A stretch of 38,393 nt of DNA. Origin: Nemertoderma westbladi. Its lineage: Eukaryota; Xenacoelomorpha; Nemertodermatida; Nemertodermatidae. Within the stretch, counting starts at the first letter, position 1; each line of letters begins with the position of its first letter. Of the stretch, positions 9,265-20,141 are shown one piece after another. The position numbers and the translations under genes were made by a program. The notes under the pieces were generated by a model. The model did no database searches and was not told where the DNA came from. It saw only the letters and a program-made list of their open reading frames with translations. The stretch covers positions 1-38,393 of the forward strand of contig JAUCBJ010007744.1 of the NCBI GenBank assembly GCA_032718475.1. The letters are read 5' to 3'.

Positions 9265-10615
9265 TTGACTACCTATTATCACTTAACATTCAATTTGACT
9301 TACTAACATTTACTGAAACTTTTCTAACTGATGACCCTGACTTAGATTAGATTAATAGCAGGCTACTCACGACCATTAACTACTAACAGAACATACGGTA
9401 AGAAGAACCGGGGTGGCACTGCAATTTATATAAAAAACGAACTAACTGTAACAGAAAGGAAAGATATTACAATACCACATTGTGAATCTACTTTGGGAGA
9501 CTATTTCTAGGAAAACGATAACAATTCACCCACGAAACCACTTATCGTAGGTTCAATATATAGATCCGACTCGTGCAATATCTCAGATTTCAACGAAAAC
9601 TGAAATACAACATTATCCACGCTGACCAGACGCCATAGATATAGTACTAACAGGTGATTTTAATATAGAATTACTAAAACGATCGAATCTTCGACAATAA
9701 TTACATACAAATACTTGAATCGAACGGCTTTGAACAATTAAAAGATAAACCAACAAGAATTACGCCATATTCTAGAACAATAATCGACCACATATCGACA
9801 AACATCTCTATTTATAATAAAGTAATCTCATCTGGCATGTTCTCTGAGCAATTAGGAACGACAGACCAGACCACCTAGCAACATTCGTTAATATACAAAA
9901 TTACTCATGCCACTTCACACCGACTCAATTTAAGTTTATACGACTACTCTAAAATATAAACAAACCAGATTTCTTTCCGACATACAAAATAATCAGAACT
10001 GGACATACAAGAACCATACCAATAGAAAAAAATGTGAAACCTTCTAGAACGACTTAGCGATTATTGCAGGCAGACACTTACCAAAAAAAATACTAAATAA
10101 AAATGAAATTCCAAAAAACCCTGGATGACACCAGCACTTGTACAGTCTGACAAACAGTTTCAAATGAACTCTAAAAACACAAGAAAAACTTGGTTAATAA
10201 TAAATTCAGCACTTAATAAATAAATAAAATTTACAATTCCCAAACAAATAACCACACGCACTGATGAAACTGTACAAACCACTCGGGACCCAAAAAATAT
10301 TGCGAACATACTAAACGAGCACTTTTCCACTGTAAAAATATCTATGTCTAATCGCTCCCCGCTACGACACATTCCTAACTCTAATCGCAGACCGAACTCA
10401 TTCTCTCTAACTGAAACTACGCCTGTAGAAGTAGAGTATTTACTATTACATATAAATTCTAAATCTGCAACTTATGATACTTTTCCGATGAAACTACTTC
10501 TACTAGCAGCTAAACCTACATCCTTTCGATTAAACAAACTAATAAACTTATATATAAACCAATACAATACAAGGATTCTTCTCCAAGTCACTTCAAATAG
10601 CCAAAACTATTGCTA
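9265..10615 (+). pseudogene. Decayed LINE: endonuclease and linker fragment
   Basis: Translation in shifting frames gives recognisable pieces in order: TETFLTDDPDL (endonuclease glutamate region) near 9305, RGGTAIYIKNEL near 9410, GSIYRS near 9550, TGDFNIELLKR near 9655, PTRITPYSRTIIDHI near 9750, then the linker before RT (NEHFSTV ... LTETTPVEVE ... FPMKLLLLA) at 10310-10510. These match CR1/L2-like apurinic endonuclease domains. Many stops and frameshifts are present, and RT is absent because the copy ends near 10615. It lies in the intron of the zinc-finger gene, on the opposite strand. Confidence 0.7.
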
Positions 10616-10990
10616 CACTAGCTATGCTATTGCTCGGCGGCAGTTGTAAGATTAATATCGTATAAATATAAAAGCAATTTCATGTGCTATTTATAACTAT
10701 TGATGTATTATGAAAGAAATAAATAAATTGTAAATTGTCTGTCAACAATAAAAAAGAACAAACTTTATACGACACAATCTACTAATCCTACATTATAAAA
10801 CCAACAACGATACAAAATATACCGCGTGTGTAGATTGGCTTACTGGTGATGGTCAATGGTGGCGGTGCAAATACAGAAATATTAACTTACTTTATTCTTA
10901 TTTTAAACCCGAGGTCATTCAGCCATTGATTTGGTAGTGTTTGCGATTATTGAAATTAAACAAAAATAACCATTGACATATATTTATATT
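10616..10990. other. Intronic AT-rich sequence near exon 1; nothing recognised
   Basis: No gene or clear repeat. This is intron sequence just downstream of the exon 1 donor site. Confidence 0.4.
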
Positions 10991-11001
10991 GAAAAACTCA
11001 C

Positions 11002-11761
11002 CCAAGCCATCGCCAACCTCACCTGTGATGTCGGGTTCATATTCCACTTCATCTTCAGTCTTGATGCGTAGGATTACCGGAACATCTGACTGGTCTGCTG
11101 ATAGAGGTTGGGTAGAATAATGGTTTGAGTTGGTTGTGGTTACTGCGGGGGTATAGGTGGAGGATATGTTGTTATAAGGTAATAAAGTTGAACTGACTGT
11201 ATTATTACTCGATTCAGATTCAATGAGGTTTGGTTTGGTGTCTATCGGACTCAGTTTGGGATCCACTTGTCTTTGTTCTTCCGGGAGGTCTGTCTGGTTG
11301 AGATGCTGTAACCTCACCACAGGCTGCATATATGAGGGTTCGGTAGGTGGCGTGCGTTGATTCGAGTATCGAGATTGCGGATGCTTTCCTGTCGCAGGAT
11401 TGTCATTGTGGTGGTACGTAGGTGTCGACGCCGATGTACCGGTACTCAATTGAATCTGCGGCATACTGGTCTCGCGGTACCCGGCAGTTGGGACAGTGTC
11501 CGGTGATTGAGTCGTGTTGTGGGGCAAATCCGAGGTGGTGGCGGCGTTGTTAGACCCAGAGGAGAGTGAACGCAGCAACCACTCAGTAATATGAGCAGCC
11601 GTACATTTATTAACAATATAATAGTCCAGAAAACTCGAGTTTCTGTCCAGGTATTCTTCGAGAAACGTCCGCACAAACGAATCATTTTCTGAACAGATGT
11701 TCGCGAACATAGATTTGGTAATAACCAATGCGTTGCCCAACTCACAAGTAAACCGTTCCAT
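11002..11761 (-). CDS. C2H2 zinc-finger protein, exon 1 (N-terminal domain)
   Basis: An ATG at 11761 follows an in-frame TGA 21 bases upstream, which fixes the start. The exon encodes 253 residues plus one base and ends at a consensus donor (TTGG|GTGAGT, GT at 11001-11000). The intron is 3806 bases and splices in phase to the zinc-finger exon, giving a 445-aa product. Residues 1-68 form a compact helical-looking region (MERFTCELGNALVITKS ... HITEWLLRSL) that I cannot assign; a death-fold or other protein-interaction module is conceivable. Residues 70-230 are rich in Ser, Thr, Asn, Pro and Gln and probably disordered. Near residue 232 RIKTEDE fits a SUMO-acceptor consensus and is followed by an acidic patch. 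The architecture suggests a DNA-binding regulator with an N-terminal interaction domain. Confidence 0.8.
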
Positions 11762-11904
11762 TGTCTGTTTGTTGTCACTTCAGAGTTCAGGTCGTCCCGG
11801 TTTGAGAAGCAAATAATGATAATGTTTTAATATAGGCCAAATCCTGTAATCAGCCTGTCAGCTACTGCAGTACTGAGCTAAGCCTAAGGTACAGAGGTAG
11901 GTAA
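11762..11904. other. 5' flank of zinc-finger gene
   Basis: Contains the presumed 5' untranslated region and promoter of the minus-strand zinc-finger gene. No TATA box or other element could be picked with confidence. Confidence 0.3.
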
Positions 11905-12041
11905 TAATACGGCAGTGATTTTTTATGTCCTTTTATTTGACTTTTTTTGTCATCCTTTTTTTACGAATTGTGCATTAGGCCTATATATAGGCCTAATGAC
12001 TTTTGTTGTGGGTATAACTTTTCGTCGTATCCGTATGCATT
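11905..12041 (+). mobile_element. Left end of foldback DNA element (split by LTR retrotransposon)
   Basis: 12010-12041 (from GGGTATAAC to the GCATT target copy) continues at 24568 and pairs in inverted orientation with the right arm ending at 25556. Farther out, 11912-11945 (TTTTTTATGTCC, TTTGAC) also matches a second family copy at 30375-30399 and 31901-31960. A 24-bp perfect palindrome (ATTAGGCCTATA and its complement) sits at 11974-11997. The outer boundary is uncertain. Confidence 0.6.
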
Positions 12042-13216
12042 TGTAAAAGCTTTTGCGTCATTAACCGGTTATTTTCCCTTAAAGTACTCTGTAGTTGGTT
12101 TGCCAGGCATAAAAAGGCCGTGTCCTTGCTGTACTGGTGTTTTAGAGGACATAAAAGTCATTTCTTATGTATTTGTACTGTATTTGTACTTTAGAGGACA
12201 TAATCCACAATCTCGTGACGCGATAAGCTAGATACTCTTGAAAACAGTGTCGCTACCATGACGATGGCTAACAGCTGATATTGCCACGTCGACGTTTCTT
12301 TGTTTCTTTGTTCTCTCGTTGTTCGGTTGACCAATCAGAGCGTTTGTTGTCTCTGTGTTGGAGGTGTATACAGAGTAGTTCAGTGTTATGTTTTTGCCCA
12401 GAGCCTAAGAACCGGCTTTTGGCACCTCCGTGTTTTCAGTTTTTAGTCTTACACTAGTAGGCTTAATTATAAGGACATATATCCGTTATCATAACACAAC
12501 ATAACACACCATACCTAATCAAACAACCTGTGCATACTTTTATATTGTTATACTGCTATTTACTGTCAGTTCTTCATAATATGGTTGATGAATTATTATA
12601 TTTGGAATAACGATAAATAACCCCGAAAACCCAAGATTCTTGATATACCGAAGGTAAGAGAGAAAGGTTACATATAACGATTGTGACTTATGTTAAAGTG
12701 GTTTGAAGTGAATCTAATGTTATTTGATAGACCCTACATGAGTCGGTCCGTGTTCCTTTTATATGTGACTAAAATCAGTGAAGATCGGCAGATCAGTGTG
12801 CAGTATTGTGCAGCATTGTGTATGAGTGAGACTGATAACGAAGCATTTCCTAAAGAATGCGCCATATATGTGAATTGTAACTAAGCCATATCGTTGCGTG
12901 TAGTTTAAGTCATAGCTCTGTTTATATAGATAGAGCGCCACGTCCTAAAGGAACTGTTAATATTTCCCGAAGGTGAATAATATTGTCAGAGATTATATAA
13001 TACTGTCGGTCGAATAATACATTAGGCTTACATAGCAATACGATTAAGCTGTCGAAATCAATCTCCCGGGTATATCCAACGGGTGAATGATCGCGCACAG
13101 ATTGGTTTCAACTAGTGTAGTGAATCAAATACTTGTCAGAGGCTAAAAGCGATTTATTATCTAGAAGACATTCTAATTTGGCGGGTTAAACTGCCAAAGG
13201 TCTGAAAGCGCGAACA
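12042..13216 (+). repeat. 5' LTR (1175 bp)
   Basis: Identical to 23388-24562 except one base by eye. It begins TGTAAAAGC and ends GCGAACA. It should hold the promoter and polyadenylation signals of the element. AT-rich TATA-like stretches occur near 12470 but none is decisive. A 64-codon ATG frame (12690-12884) is present in both LTRs but has no recognisable product. The motif GGACATAAAAGTCA (12147-12160) resembles sequence in the surrounding foldback family. Confidence 0.95.
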
Positions 13217-15101
13217 ATAACGGATATAGCTTCTGTATTGCAGTAGGCAATAAAGCAGAAGTACCGGCAACCGGTACCAAGTAGGCCTGACTACCTAACC
13301 ACCCGGACCGGTACATATAGCAGTACAGGTACAGCAGTATTATTCGATTTTGATAATTATAAGCCGGTAGGTCTTAATAATTAATCGGGGACGCCTGGTT
13401 TTTATTGGGATTTTACTTAGGCCTATTTCTGTCAGTTTTATTTATTTGTAGGCCAGTATTGAGCAGAAGGCGTGTAAGCCCGCTCAGATTGTACAGATAA
13501 TTTGTAGGCTGGACAGTTGTCTGGCTGCTGTTGGGTTTGAGGAAATTTCGGTGTGTGTAAAGCATCTGTCCGATAAAGAACGGTTAGGAAGTAGGGGCAG
13601 CAAAAGCTGTAAGGTAAACCCCCATCTAAAGAATAAGTCGTACTACTGGGTTAGAACGCATACTACTTAACCATTTCGGAGTCTACATATACCGTAGTTT
13701 GTTTAGGCTTGATAGTAGTCTGTCAGTGTTTGGTCTGCATTTTGTTTGAATGGTCTGTACGCGTAGCGTAATATTTATTATTCAGAGTTTATGCGATTAT
13801 TCGCAACATTCATTCCCCAAGTTTATTCCTACAGTAATTGTGTTTGTTATACATACCGTTATAGTTAAACTAACCCCGGTACTATACGGGCTGCTCGGCG
13901 TAGGTAAAGACTGGTGATTTTGTGCACCGGTCACTCCAGCAGATACCGTGGTTCTTTTAGCTGTTCAAGTATTTTTAACTACTGATTATTTGTTACAAGT
14001 ACTTGTACCTAATTTAGGGTTTAGTGTACAGTACTTTCCGAAAGTAATTAGTGTAGGCATTATATTTGTGTTGTAAAGTGGTTGATAGGCACGTTCGATT
14101 AGCTCTATTAACTTCTAGGTAGGAACACTCCGTGATACATAACGTAGTACCTATAGCGATACGGCTATAGGTCGTCAGGCGGTGGTATTTTCCTATCTGG
14201 ACAACACAGTGTATTTTACTACTACTTATTATTTCAAATACCGTAGTACCCTGTCCGTTGTAATAACCAGATTTCTAACCCTTTGTTAGGCTGGTTTGTA
14301 GACTTCTTGTAAAATTACCCTGAAAATTCGTATTTTGTGTTTTTGTAAATTTTTGTGTTTATTTAGAGATTGTAATCTCACCCGAATTGTACGTAATTTG
14401 TAGTATTAAGTAACTTAGTTAAATTAGAATTATTTGTTTTAGTGTCCAACAAGTAGCACTCCACTGAGAGCGCACAGCTTCTGTGTAGTGACTCCCCCCG
14501 GAAATAATAACATTTATTTCAACATTGACAAAAACCCATTTCAACTGGTATATATATATTATAAATCAACTCAAACGATTTATAAATAGTAGGCCTGCCA
14601 TACAACAATTAGGTCTCAATATCAGTTGGACTACTGCTTAAATAACGGTAATAAAGTAAGTTAAAGTAACCAAGTAACCCTAAAGTTCAGAAATTCAATT
14701 ATTCTAAAATAATTGATATACCGGTATTTACGATAGGCCTATTATAATATTTATATTTGTGCTGAAATCATACCGGTATTCTGTAATTAATTCCAGTTAA
14801 TAATTATACTTATATATACACTATAAGTGTAAACTGCATACCGGTATCCACGATAGGCCTATTATATATTTATATATATTTATGCTAAAATTATACCGGT
14901 ATTCTGTGATAAACCTAGTCTGTAATAATACTTATATAGTTATATATACTATAAGCATACCGGTATTCTAATATATTATATATATCACGATACACTGAGT
15001 AGCAGTATAGGTAATTAATTACTAGGCTAGCAGTTAATACTGAGTTACTAGACTTGCTCAGACTGTAATACAGCAGTAGACATTCAACTGTACACATAAA
15101 C
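13217..15101 (+). other. Untranslated leader of the BEL element
   Basis: About 1.9 kb between the 5' LTR and the Gag-protease ATG. No tRNA primer-binding site starting with TGG directly follows the LTR, so the primer is not identified. Short upstream ATGs occur. Packaging and primer signals are expected here but not recognisable. A tandem repeat lies at its end. Confidence 0.7.
14718..14965 (+). repeat. 120-bp tandem duplication in the leader
   Basis: Units start at 14718 and 14838 with ATACCGGTAT followed by CGATAGGCCTATTATA, and a third partial unit begins at 14957. The inner motif ATACCGGTATTCTGT also recurs within each unit. The repeat ends about 140 bases before the Gag ATG. Confidence 0.75.
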
Positions 15102-18100
15102 ATGTCTGATACTAAGCAGAACCTGTCAGACAGTTTATTAGATGTAACTATCTGCGACTCAGATAGAGGCGTAGAACCGTCTAGTCGTAAGTTCAGTTCA
15201 CCTCCCACTGTGAGGAAGGTCATCCCTCCTGTAGTAATAACAGAACCTAGGCTGGTCCAACATCGTAGGTCTATCATAGGCACTCGAGCTCAGGTCAAGC
15301 GGGACCAAGAAGCAGCGGAACAGCAACAACCCGCGAGCCAAGAACTTATTTCTCAGCGGCCCGACAGCTCCAGTAGTGAAGATACGGTAGAACTGACACC
15401 CGAACGCGGAGCAAGGATGACGGATGCGGCTTATTCAGATCCCCTTCTCATCCTTCCTGCAGCCGTACTCACTAGGTTATTGATCGTGGTGGAAGAACAC
15501 CAGATCGATTGGGCGAAAAGTCAGCGATCAACTAGAGATAGTTATGCGGGATACACGAGGGAAGAACTGAAGTCTATTGTCGAGTCGCAATGGAACTTCC
15601 CCGGACCCGGACTCCCGTTTGATTTATCAGAAGCTGCCTGGGAAGACATACACCGGATGGGAGTAGCCAAGGAAACCATCGATCCAGCTGTATGGAAGAG
15701 GTCCGCAGCCGGATACGCACAAGGATTCTTCAGCTCTATGGAGCGAGTAGAAAAACAACTGTTTAAACAACCTCAAGGACCTCAAGAGCAGGGACAACTG
15801 CTTTATCAAGTTAGAGAAAGAATTCTGCGAATTAGGCTAATCTTATCAGCCTTTGAGGAGGCTTCTAAAAGAAGACAAGACACGTCGTTGCAAGTTGCCG
15901 TAAAGACTTGGTTTCAACGGGTGAGTCGCCAGGTTCAAGGAGCAGCTCAGTGGAAAGCTCAGCTGGAGGAGCGCTCAACCCATGGAGAATCAATGGACGC
16001 TACTTTTTCCCAAGTGGAAAGTGAAGCGACGGCAGAGAAACCGCATAAGAAGGATGCCATTGACATCTATCTGTCAGACTATCAGCGTTTTTTGGGAGAT
16101 GAAGAGTTGAGGAGAAGGCTAGATGGACTTAGCCCTAATAGTGAAGGAGCCCAGCGTGTGTTGGATGCAATAGATGTAGATAGGTTAGCGGCGAACCAAG
16201 CTAAATTCGATGAACAACTCCGCGTCGCTAGAGAACAAGAAGAACAAGTAAGGAAAAAACGTATAGAAGACAGAAAGATAGCAGCAGTGGCAGAGGCAGA
16301 AAGAAAAGCGACCTTGGCAGAAGCAGCGGCAGAGGCAAAAGCGGCAGCAGCAGAAGCCGAGGCAAAGGCAAAAGTGGCAGCAGCAGAAGCCGAGGCAAAG
16401 GCAAAAGTGGCAGCAGCAGAAGCCGAGGCAAAGGCAAAAGCGGCAGCAGCAGAAGCCGAGGCAAAGGCAAAAGCGGCAGCGGCAGAGGCAAAAGCGGCAG
16501 CGGCAGAGGCAAAAGCGGCAGCGGTGGCGGAAGCAGAACGGAGAGCGGCTGAAGAGATCACCCAACTGGAGTTGGAAAATCTTCAAGAGAAGCAAGACGA
16601 CTTCAGTAAACAGTTAACAGCTAGTAATATGCAGATGATGAATCGATCTACTCCCAAAAGACAGGGATATACATCATCTGAAGAAGGCGATACCACCGAT
16701 ACTGAAGGCAAAGGAAATAGATCTCGTCTAAGCAGACGTAAAAGAACATTCCACCGTCAGAAATTGCCTGATTTGCCTCCAGCTGTTAGAAGGCAACTAA
16801 ATAACACCAACTTAGGTAGTACAGAACCCACAGACCAAATAATTACAATAGAGAGACTCCCTACTATAGTAGATGAGCCCGAGATAGTTAGGTCTGTTCC
16901 CGAAGCCACCCTTTCAGTCGTAGAGACACCTGTACTCCCTGAACCTACCTCTCAATTCCCTTTGCACAGCACTAAGCTACCTGTGCCCAGCAGAACAGTC
17001 CGTGAGACAGTTCATGCCCTGGACTCCGAGCGAAATATCCATGATTTGTCGCCCGTTGTCCCTCGTCCGCCCGCTACAACGTTGGCGACTCCCGCTTTGG
17101 CGGTCGAATGGGTGGACGAGAGACGGCGGGGGATGGATCTCCTGCTCGGGCAGATGCAGGAGACGGTTCAGCAATTCAAGGGCACAGTAAGGGAAAGTAG
17201 GCTAGAGTTGCAAGAAGTGCAGCAAAGTATCGCGCTAGAACGCGATAAATTAGTAAATACACAAAGAGGTATACCACCACCCTCAGTAACAATGTGTCAA
17301 CCTGTTAGGTCTGAAGTATCTCATGCGCAAGGTGTGGAGCCTACACGCATATATACTGCTAGCGAAGTAGAAACTCCTATAGTGAACCCTATTAAGGGTA
17401 ATTATAGACCTGTTGATAATGACATTCCCTATAGACCTGATCATAATCCGAGAAATTTATATACCGATAACTCGATATTAAATAACACGATGGCCCAAGA
17501 AAGTTTTACGCGCCAAATGGCTAGAACCGAAGCCCGGCAAGCGGTAAAGGTGGGAGAGATCGTCAAGTTCAATGGAGATGAGATGAAATGGTTACCTTTT
17601 AATGAATATTACAAAGATAACATACAGAACTCTGTGCTATCTAATGGAGAGAAACTTAGATTCCTCATCGAGTGCTTGGAAGGATCTCCCAAGTTAATGG
17701 CGTTAAAGTTTATTGGACATCCAGACGGATTAAGACAAGTTTGGGATACACTAAACATCAGGTATGGTAATAGGAATAACATAGCTGGGTATTTGTATGC
17801 AAAGTTGGTAGCGCCCCGAAAGTTTATTAGCAACGGGATTATAGAGTTTTCCGATGAAATTCAGGAGATCTGCAGACAATTAGATTGGCTAGGTAAGTCT
17901 CATGAGTATCAGAGTGCTATGGTTATTAGAGCAGTGGCTTCTACTTTACCGAAGGGTGGAGTAGGTACACGCTGGGATAAGAAAGTGTTATATATGATGG
18001 AACAACAACGACGAGACCCTACCATGACTGATCTCATGTCATTCTTAGATAGAGAAGTGAAATTACAGCTCCTAAGGCAGTCCAGAGAGAAGACATTGGA

Positions 18101-20141
18101 AAACAAGGTAAGTGAGAAACCCGTTTCTAGGAGAAGGGTAACACCAATGTGTTATACAGACGACGGCGAAAGCCAAACCTCTCAAGGAGAGGACAGCGGG
18201 AAAGACACTGAAAGATCTTATTATGTCAATAAAACGCCTAAAGACCAGGTAAGTAAATCCAAGTCTCGACCCAATGACAGAAGGGAACCGGTACAAAAAA
18301 CCCCTCCTACGTCTCCTAAAAGAATTCAGGTGAGAAAGCCCGAGGAAAGAACAAGTGTGCACCACATAGCACAGGTTAAAGTAAGTAACATCAAGCCGAA
18401 ATGTGTGCTGTGCGACGGGCCCCACCGTTTAAATGCGTGTGATAAATTCCTGAGGAAATCACTAAAGGATAGACGTGAAGTCATGTGGGATAAGCGGTTG
18501 TGTTATAATTGCCTCAGACGAGGACACCAACGGCGAACCTGTTACTCCGACGCAAGGTGTGCAAAGTGCGGCGCAAAACATCATATCTTGTTGCACACGG
18601 AATTCGAACGAAACAGCCCGAGTCAGGTAAGTGAGTCCGAACTACATGTCCAATTCAGTGATGTGAACGACACTGATCAATCTGAGATGGAAGGATTCTA
18701 TACGGACGAGTTCTCCGACCAAAACGAATCCTGTTACCTAATAAACACCACCGCAGTGTATCGAGCACTCGTGCATGAGAAAGACACAGACAGCAACCTT
18801 ACCTTAACTACTTCTGATCAACAACCATCTTGGAAAGCGCCAACTTCCAATATAGGAATCCGAGAATTTCCTGTAGTCCAGTTACGGGTCCACGGACCTC
18901 AGAAGAGCTATATAGTGAACGCCCTCCTGGACTCCGGTAGCACAGGAACATTCATCGATAAAGAACTAGCCGAAGTCATCTTTGCTGGACAACCCAAGTT
19001 CCGAACCAAGCTAAACATGTCAGGGATCATGCAGGTTTGGAATTCTACTGTAGCTGCCGACTATTATATAGGTGAGTTGTCCACTCCACAGGATAAACTA
19101 GGAGAATACAGTATAAGGTCAGTCAAAATGGTGGCAATAAAGAACTTCGCTACCACCCAAGTGGAACCTTATAATTGGGACGAAGATGATCATGCCCAAC
19201 AACTTAACATTCCTAGATTCGACACCGATTATCCTGGAGTACAAATATTAATCGGTCAAAACGCGCATGAGGCGCTGGAGACATTGGAGAAACGACCTGC
19301 TCAACCGCAACCACTTCAGACCTATGCGGTAAGAACTAGAGTAGGTTGGTACCTTACTGGACCTTCCCGAAGAACGCTCAGAGAAAGACTGCTTCAAGAT
19401 CGCGTCTGCCAAGTGAGTGAATGGGAAGATGATACTAGTGAGGGAGACGACCCAACTGAGGGAACACCATACTCCTCAGATAATGACGATATTAGCTCCA
19501 ATGTAGATCAATGGAGATATTGCCCCAAGAAGTTTAATCCAACTGACATCGCTTCCAGAGGAGCAACTCCTCAAGAACTGACAGATACTACAGACCGGTT
19601 AGGTGAACCCGACTTCCTGAGTAAGGAGGATGAATGGCCTCCCCATCTTACTCCGACTGAGATTAGACCAGCCAAGGGAGCGGAGAAAGTTAAACCTAAA
19701 ACCCGGACGGGTGGAGCGGAGTTATTTGAACCCGGGATAGATCTGTCGGTATTACATATTGCCAGGGACGACGCCGTGGATCTGGACCTCCCCACCGCGA
19801 GTGGATCCTTCATGAAGATCAGAGAGAGCAATTGGAGCTCTGGAACATCAGACGTCTCGCAGGGACTCTCACGTCTCCTGCAGGGAGCGACGGACCACTA
19901 TAGCTCCTGGAATCGGCTTTGTAAGGTCGTCGTGTACTTAGAGCGATGTTTCTATCGTCACTATTCCAGGACGAAGAGGAAACCTGGAATTGTATTCGGG
20001 ATGCAGCGACTCAATCGCTCAGCTGGTCGTTTGTGTTTACCGGAAGGGAATGGAGGACTCTCCGGAAACTTTGGAAGGCAAGATTCTCTTCCCACGACCA
20101 CCTCCCTAATCCTTCACACATCTAGGGACTCCATAACGTAA
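15102..20141 (+). CDS. BEL/Pao Gag-protease polyprotein with RT and integrase deleted (1679 aa)
   Basis: The ATG at 15102 opens an uninterrupted 1679-codon frame. Rough residues: 1-390 charged N-terminal region; 396-486 Ala/Glu/Lys coiled coil built from 11-residue repeats; 814-1000 DUF1759-like Gag core (FNGDEMKWLPF ... LRFLIECLEGSP ... IRYGN); 1100-1165 zinc knuckles (CVLCDGPH-x4-C and CYNCLRRGH-x4-C then CAKCGAKHHILLH); 1273-1286 DUF1758-type retropepsin active site LLDSGSTGTFID; about 1410 TRVGWYLTGP, which normally precedes RT. At 1471-1487 WRYCPKKFNPTDIASRG appears, normally after RNase H, followed by RLCKVVVYLERC from the pre-integrase region. RT and the RNase H and integrase cores are missing, and the last ~50 residues look out of frame. 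It should assemble particles and process itself but cannot reverse transcribe or integrate alone. Confidence 0.92.
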   Translation: MSDTKQNLSDSLLDVTICDSDRGVEPSSRKFSSPPTVRKVIPPVVITEPRLVQHRRSIIGTRAQVKRDQEAAEQQQPASQELISQRPDSSSSEDTVELTPERGARMTDAAYSDPLLILPAAVLTRLLIVVEEHQIDWAKSQRSTRDSYAGYTREELKSIVESQWNFPGPGLPFDLSEAAWEDIHRMGVAKETIDPAVWKRSAAGYAQGFFSSMERVEKQLFKQPQGPQEQGQLLYQVRERILRIRLILSAFEEASKRRQDTSLQVAVKTWFQRVSRQVQGAAQWKAQLEERSTHGESMDATFSQVESEATAEKPHKKDAIDIYLSDYQRFLGDEELRRRLDGLSPNSEGAQRVLDAIDVDRLAANQAKFDEQLRVAREQEEQVRKKRIEDRKIAAVAEAERKATLAEAAAEAKAAAAEAEAKAKVAAAEAEAKAKVAAAEAEAKAKAAAAEAEAKAKAAAAEAKAAAAEAKAAAVAEAERRAAEEITQLELENLQEKQDDFSKQLTASNMQMMNRSTPKRQGYTSSEEGDTTDTEGKGNRSRLSRRKRTFHRQKLPDLPPAVRRQLNNTNLGSTEPTDQIITIERLPTIVDEPEIVRSVPEATLSVVETPVLPEPTSQFPLHSTKLPVPSRTVRETVHALDSERNIHDLSPVVPRPPATTLATPALAVEWVDERRRGMDLLLGQMQETVQQFKGTVRESRLELQEVQQSIALERDKLVNTQRGIPPPSVTMCQPVRSEVSHAQGVEPTRIYTASEVETPIVNPIKGNYRPVDNDIPYRPDHNPRNLYTDNSILNNTMAQESFTRQMARTEARQAVKVGEIVKFNGDEMKWLPFNEYYKDNIQNSVLSNGEKLRFLIECLEGSPKLMALKFIGHPDGLRQVWDTLNIRYGNRNNIAGYLYAKLVAPRKFISNGIIEFSDEIQEICRQLDWLGKSHEYQSAMVIRAVASTLPKGGVGTRWDKKVLYMMEQQRRDPTMTDLMSFLDREVKLQLLRQSREKTLENKVSEKPVSRRRVTPMCYTDDGESQTSQGEDSGKDTERSYYVNKTPKDQVSKSKSRPNDRREPVQKTPPTSPKRIQVRKPEERTSVHHIAQVKVSNIKPKCVLCDGPHRLNACDKFLRKSLKDRREVMWDKRLCYNCLRRGHQRRTCYSDARCAKCGAKHHILLHTEFERNSPSQVSESELHVQFSDVNDTDQSEMEGFYTDEFSDQNESCYLINTTAVYRALVHEKDTDSNLTLTTSDQQPSWKAPTSNIGIREFPVVQLRVHGPQKSYIVNALLDSGSTGTFIDKELAEVIFAGQPKFRTKLNMSGIMQVWNSTVAADYYIGELSTPQDKLGEYSIRSVKMVAIKNFATTQVEPYNWDEDDHAQQLNIPRFDTDYPGVQILIGQNAHEALETLEKRPAQPQPLQTYAVRTRVGWYLTGPSRRTLRERLLQDRVCQVSEWEDDTSEGDDPTEGTPYSSDNDDISSNVDQWRYCPKKFNPTDIASRGATPQELTDTTDRLGEPDFLSKEDEWPPHLTPTEIRPAKGAEKVKPKTRTGGAELFEPGIDLSVLHIARDDAVDLDLPTASGSFMKIRESNWSSGTSDVSQGLSRLLQGATDHYSSWNRLCKVVVYLERCFYRHYSRTKRKPGIVFGMQRLNRSAGRLCLPEGNGGLSGNFGRQDSLPTTTSLILHTSRDSIT
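16344..16487 (+). repeat. 33-bp coding minisatellite (coiled-coil repeats in Gag)
   Basis: GCCGAGGCAAAGGCAAAA recurs at 16356, 16389, 16422 and 16455, exactly 33 bases apart, giving four 11-residue repeats of the type AAAEAEAKAKV. Shorter repeats continue to about 16530. Expansion and contraction in 11-residue steps would preserve the reading frame. Confidence 0.9.

Noticed and set aside
12690-12884. A 64-codon ATG frame present identically in both LTRs
   Set aside because: It is duplicated only because it lies in the LTR. The product has no recognisable motif and the frame is short enough to occur by chance.
13217-13240. A tRNA primer-binding site directly after the 5' LTR
   Set aside because: The sequence after the LTR does not start with TGG or match a tRNA 3' end that I recognise, so no primer was assigned.
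16082-16595. Long minus-strand frames with Ala/Ser- or Leu/Pro-rich products
   Set aside because: They are antisense shadows of the Ala/Glu/Lys coding minisatellite in the Gag ORF.
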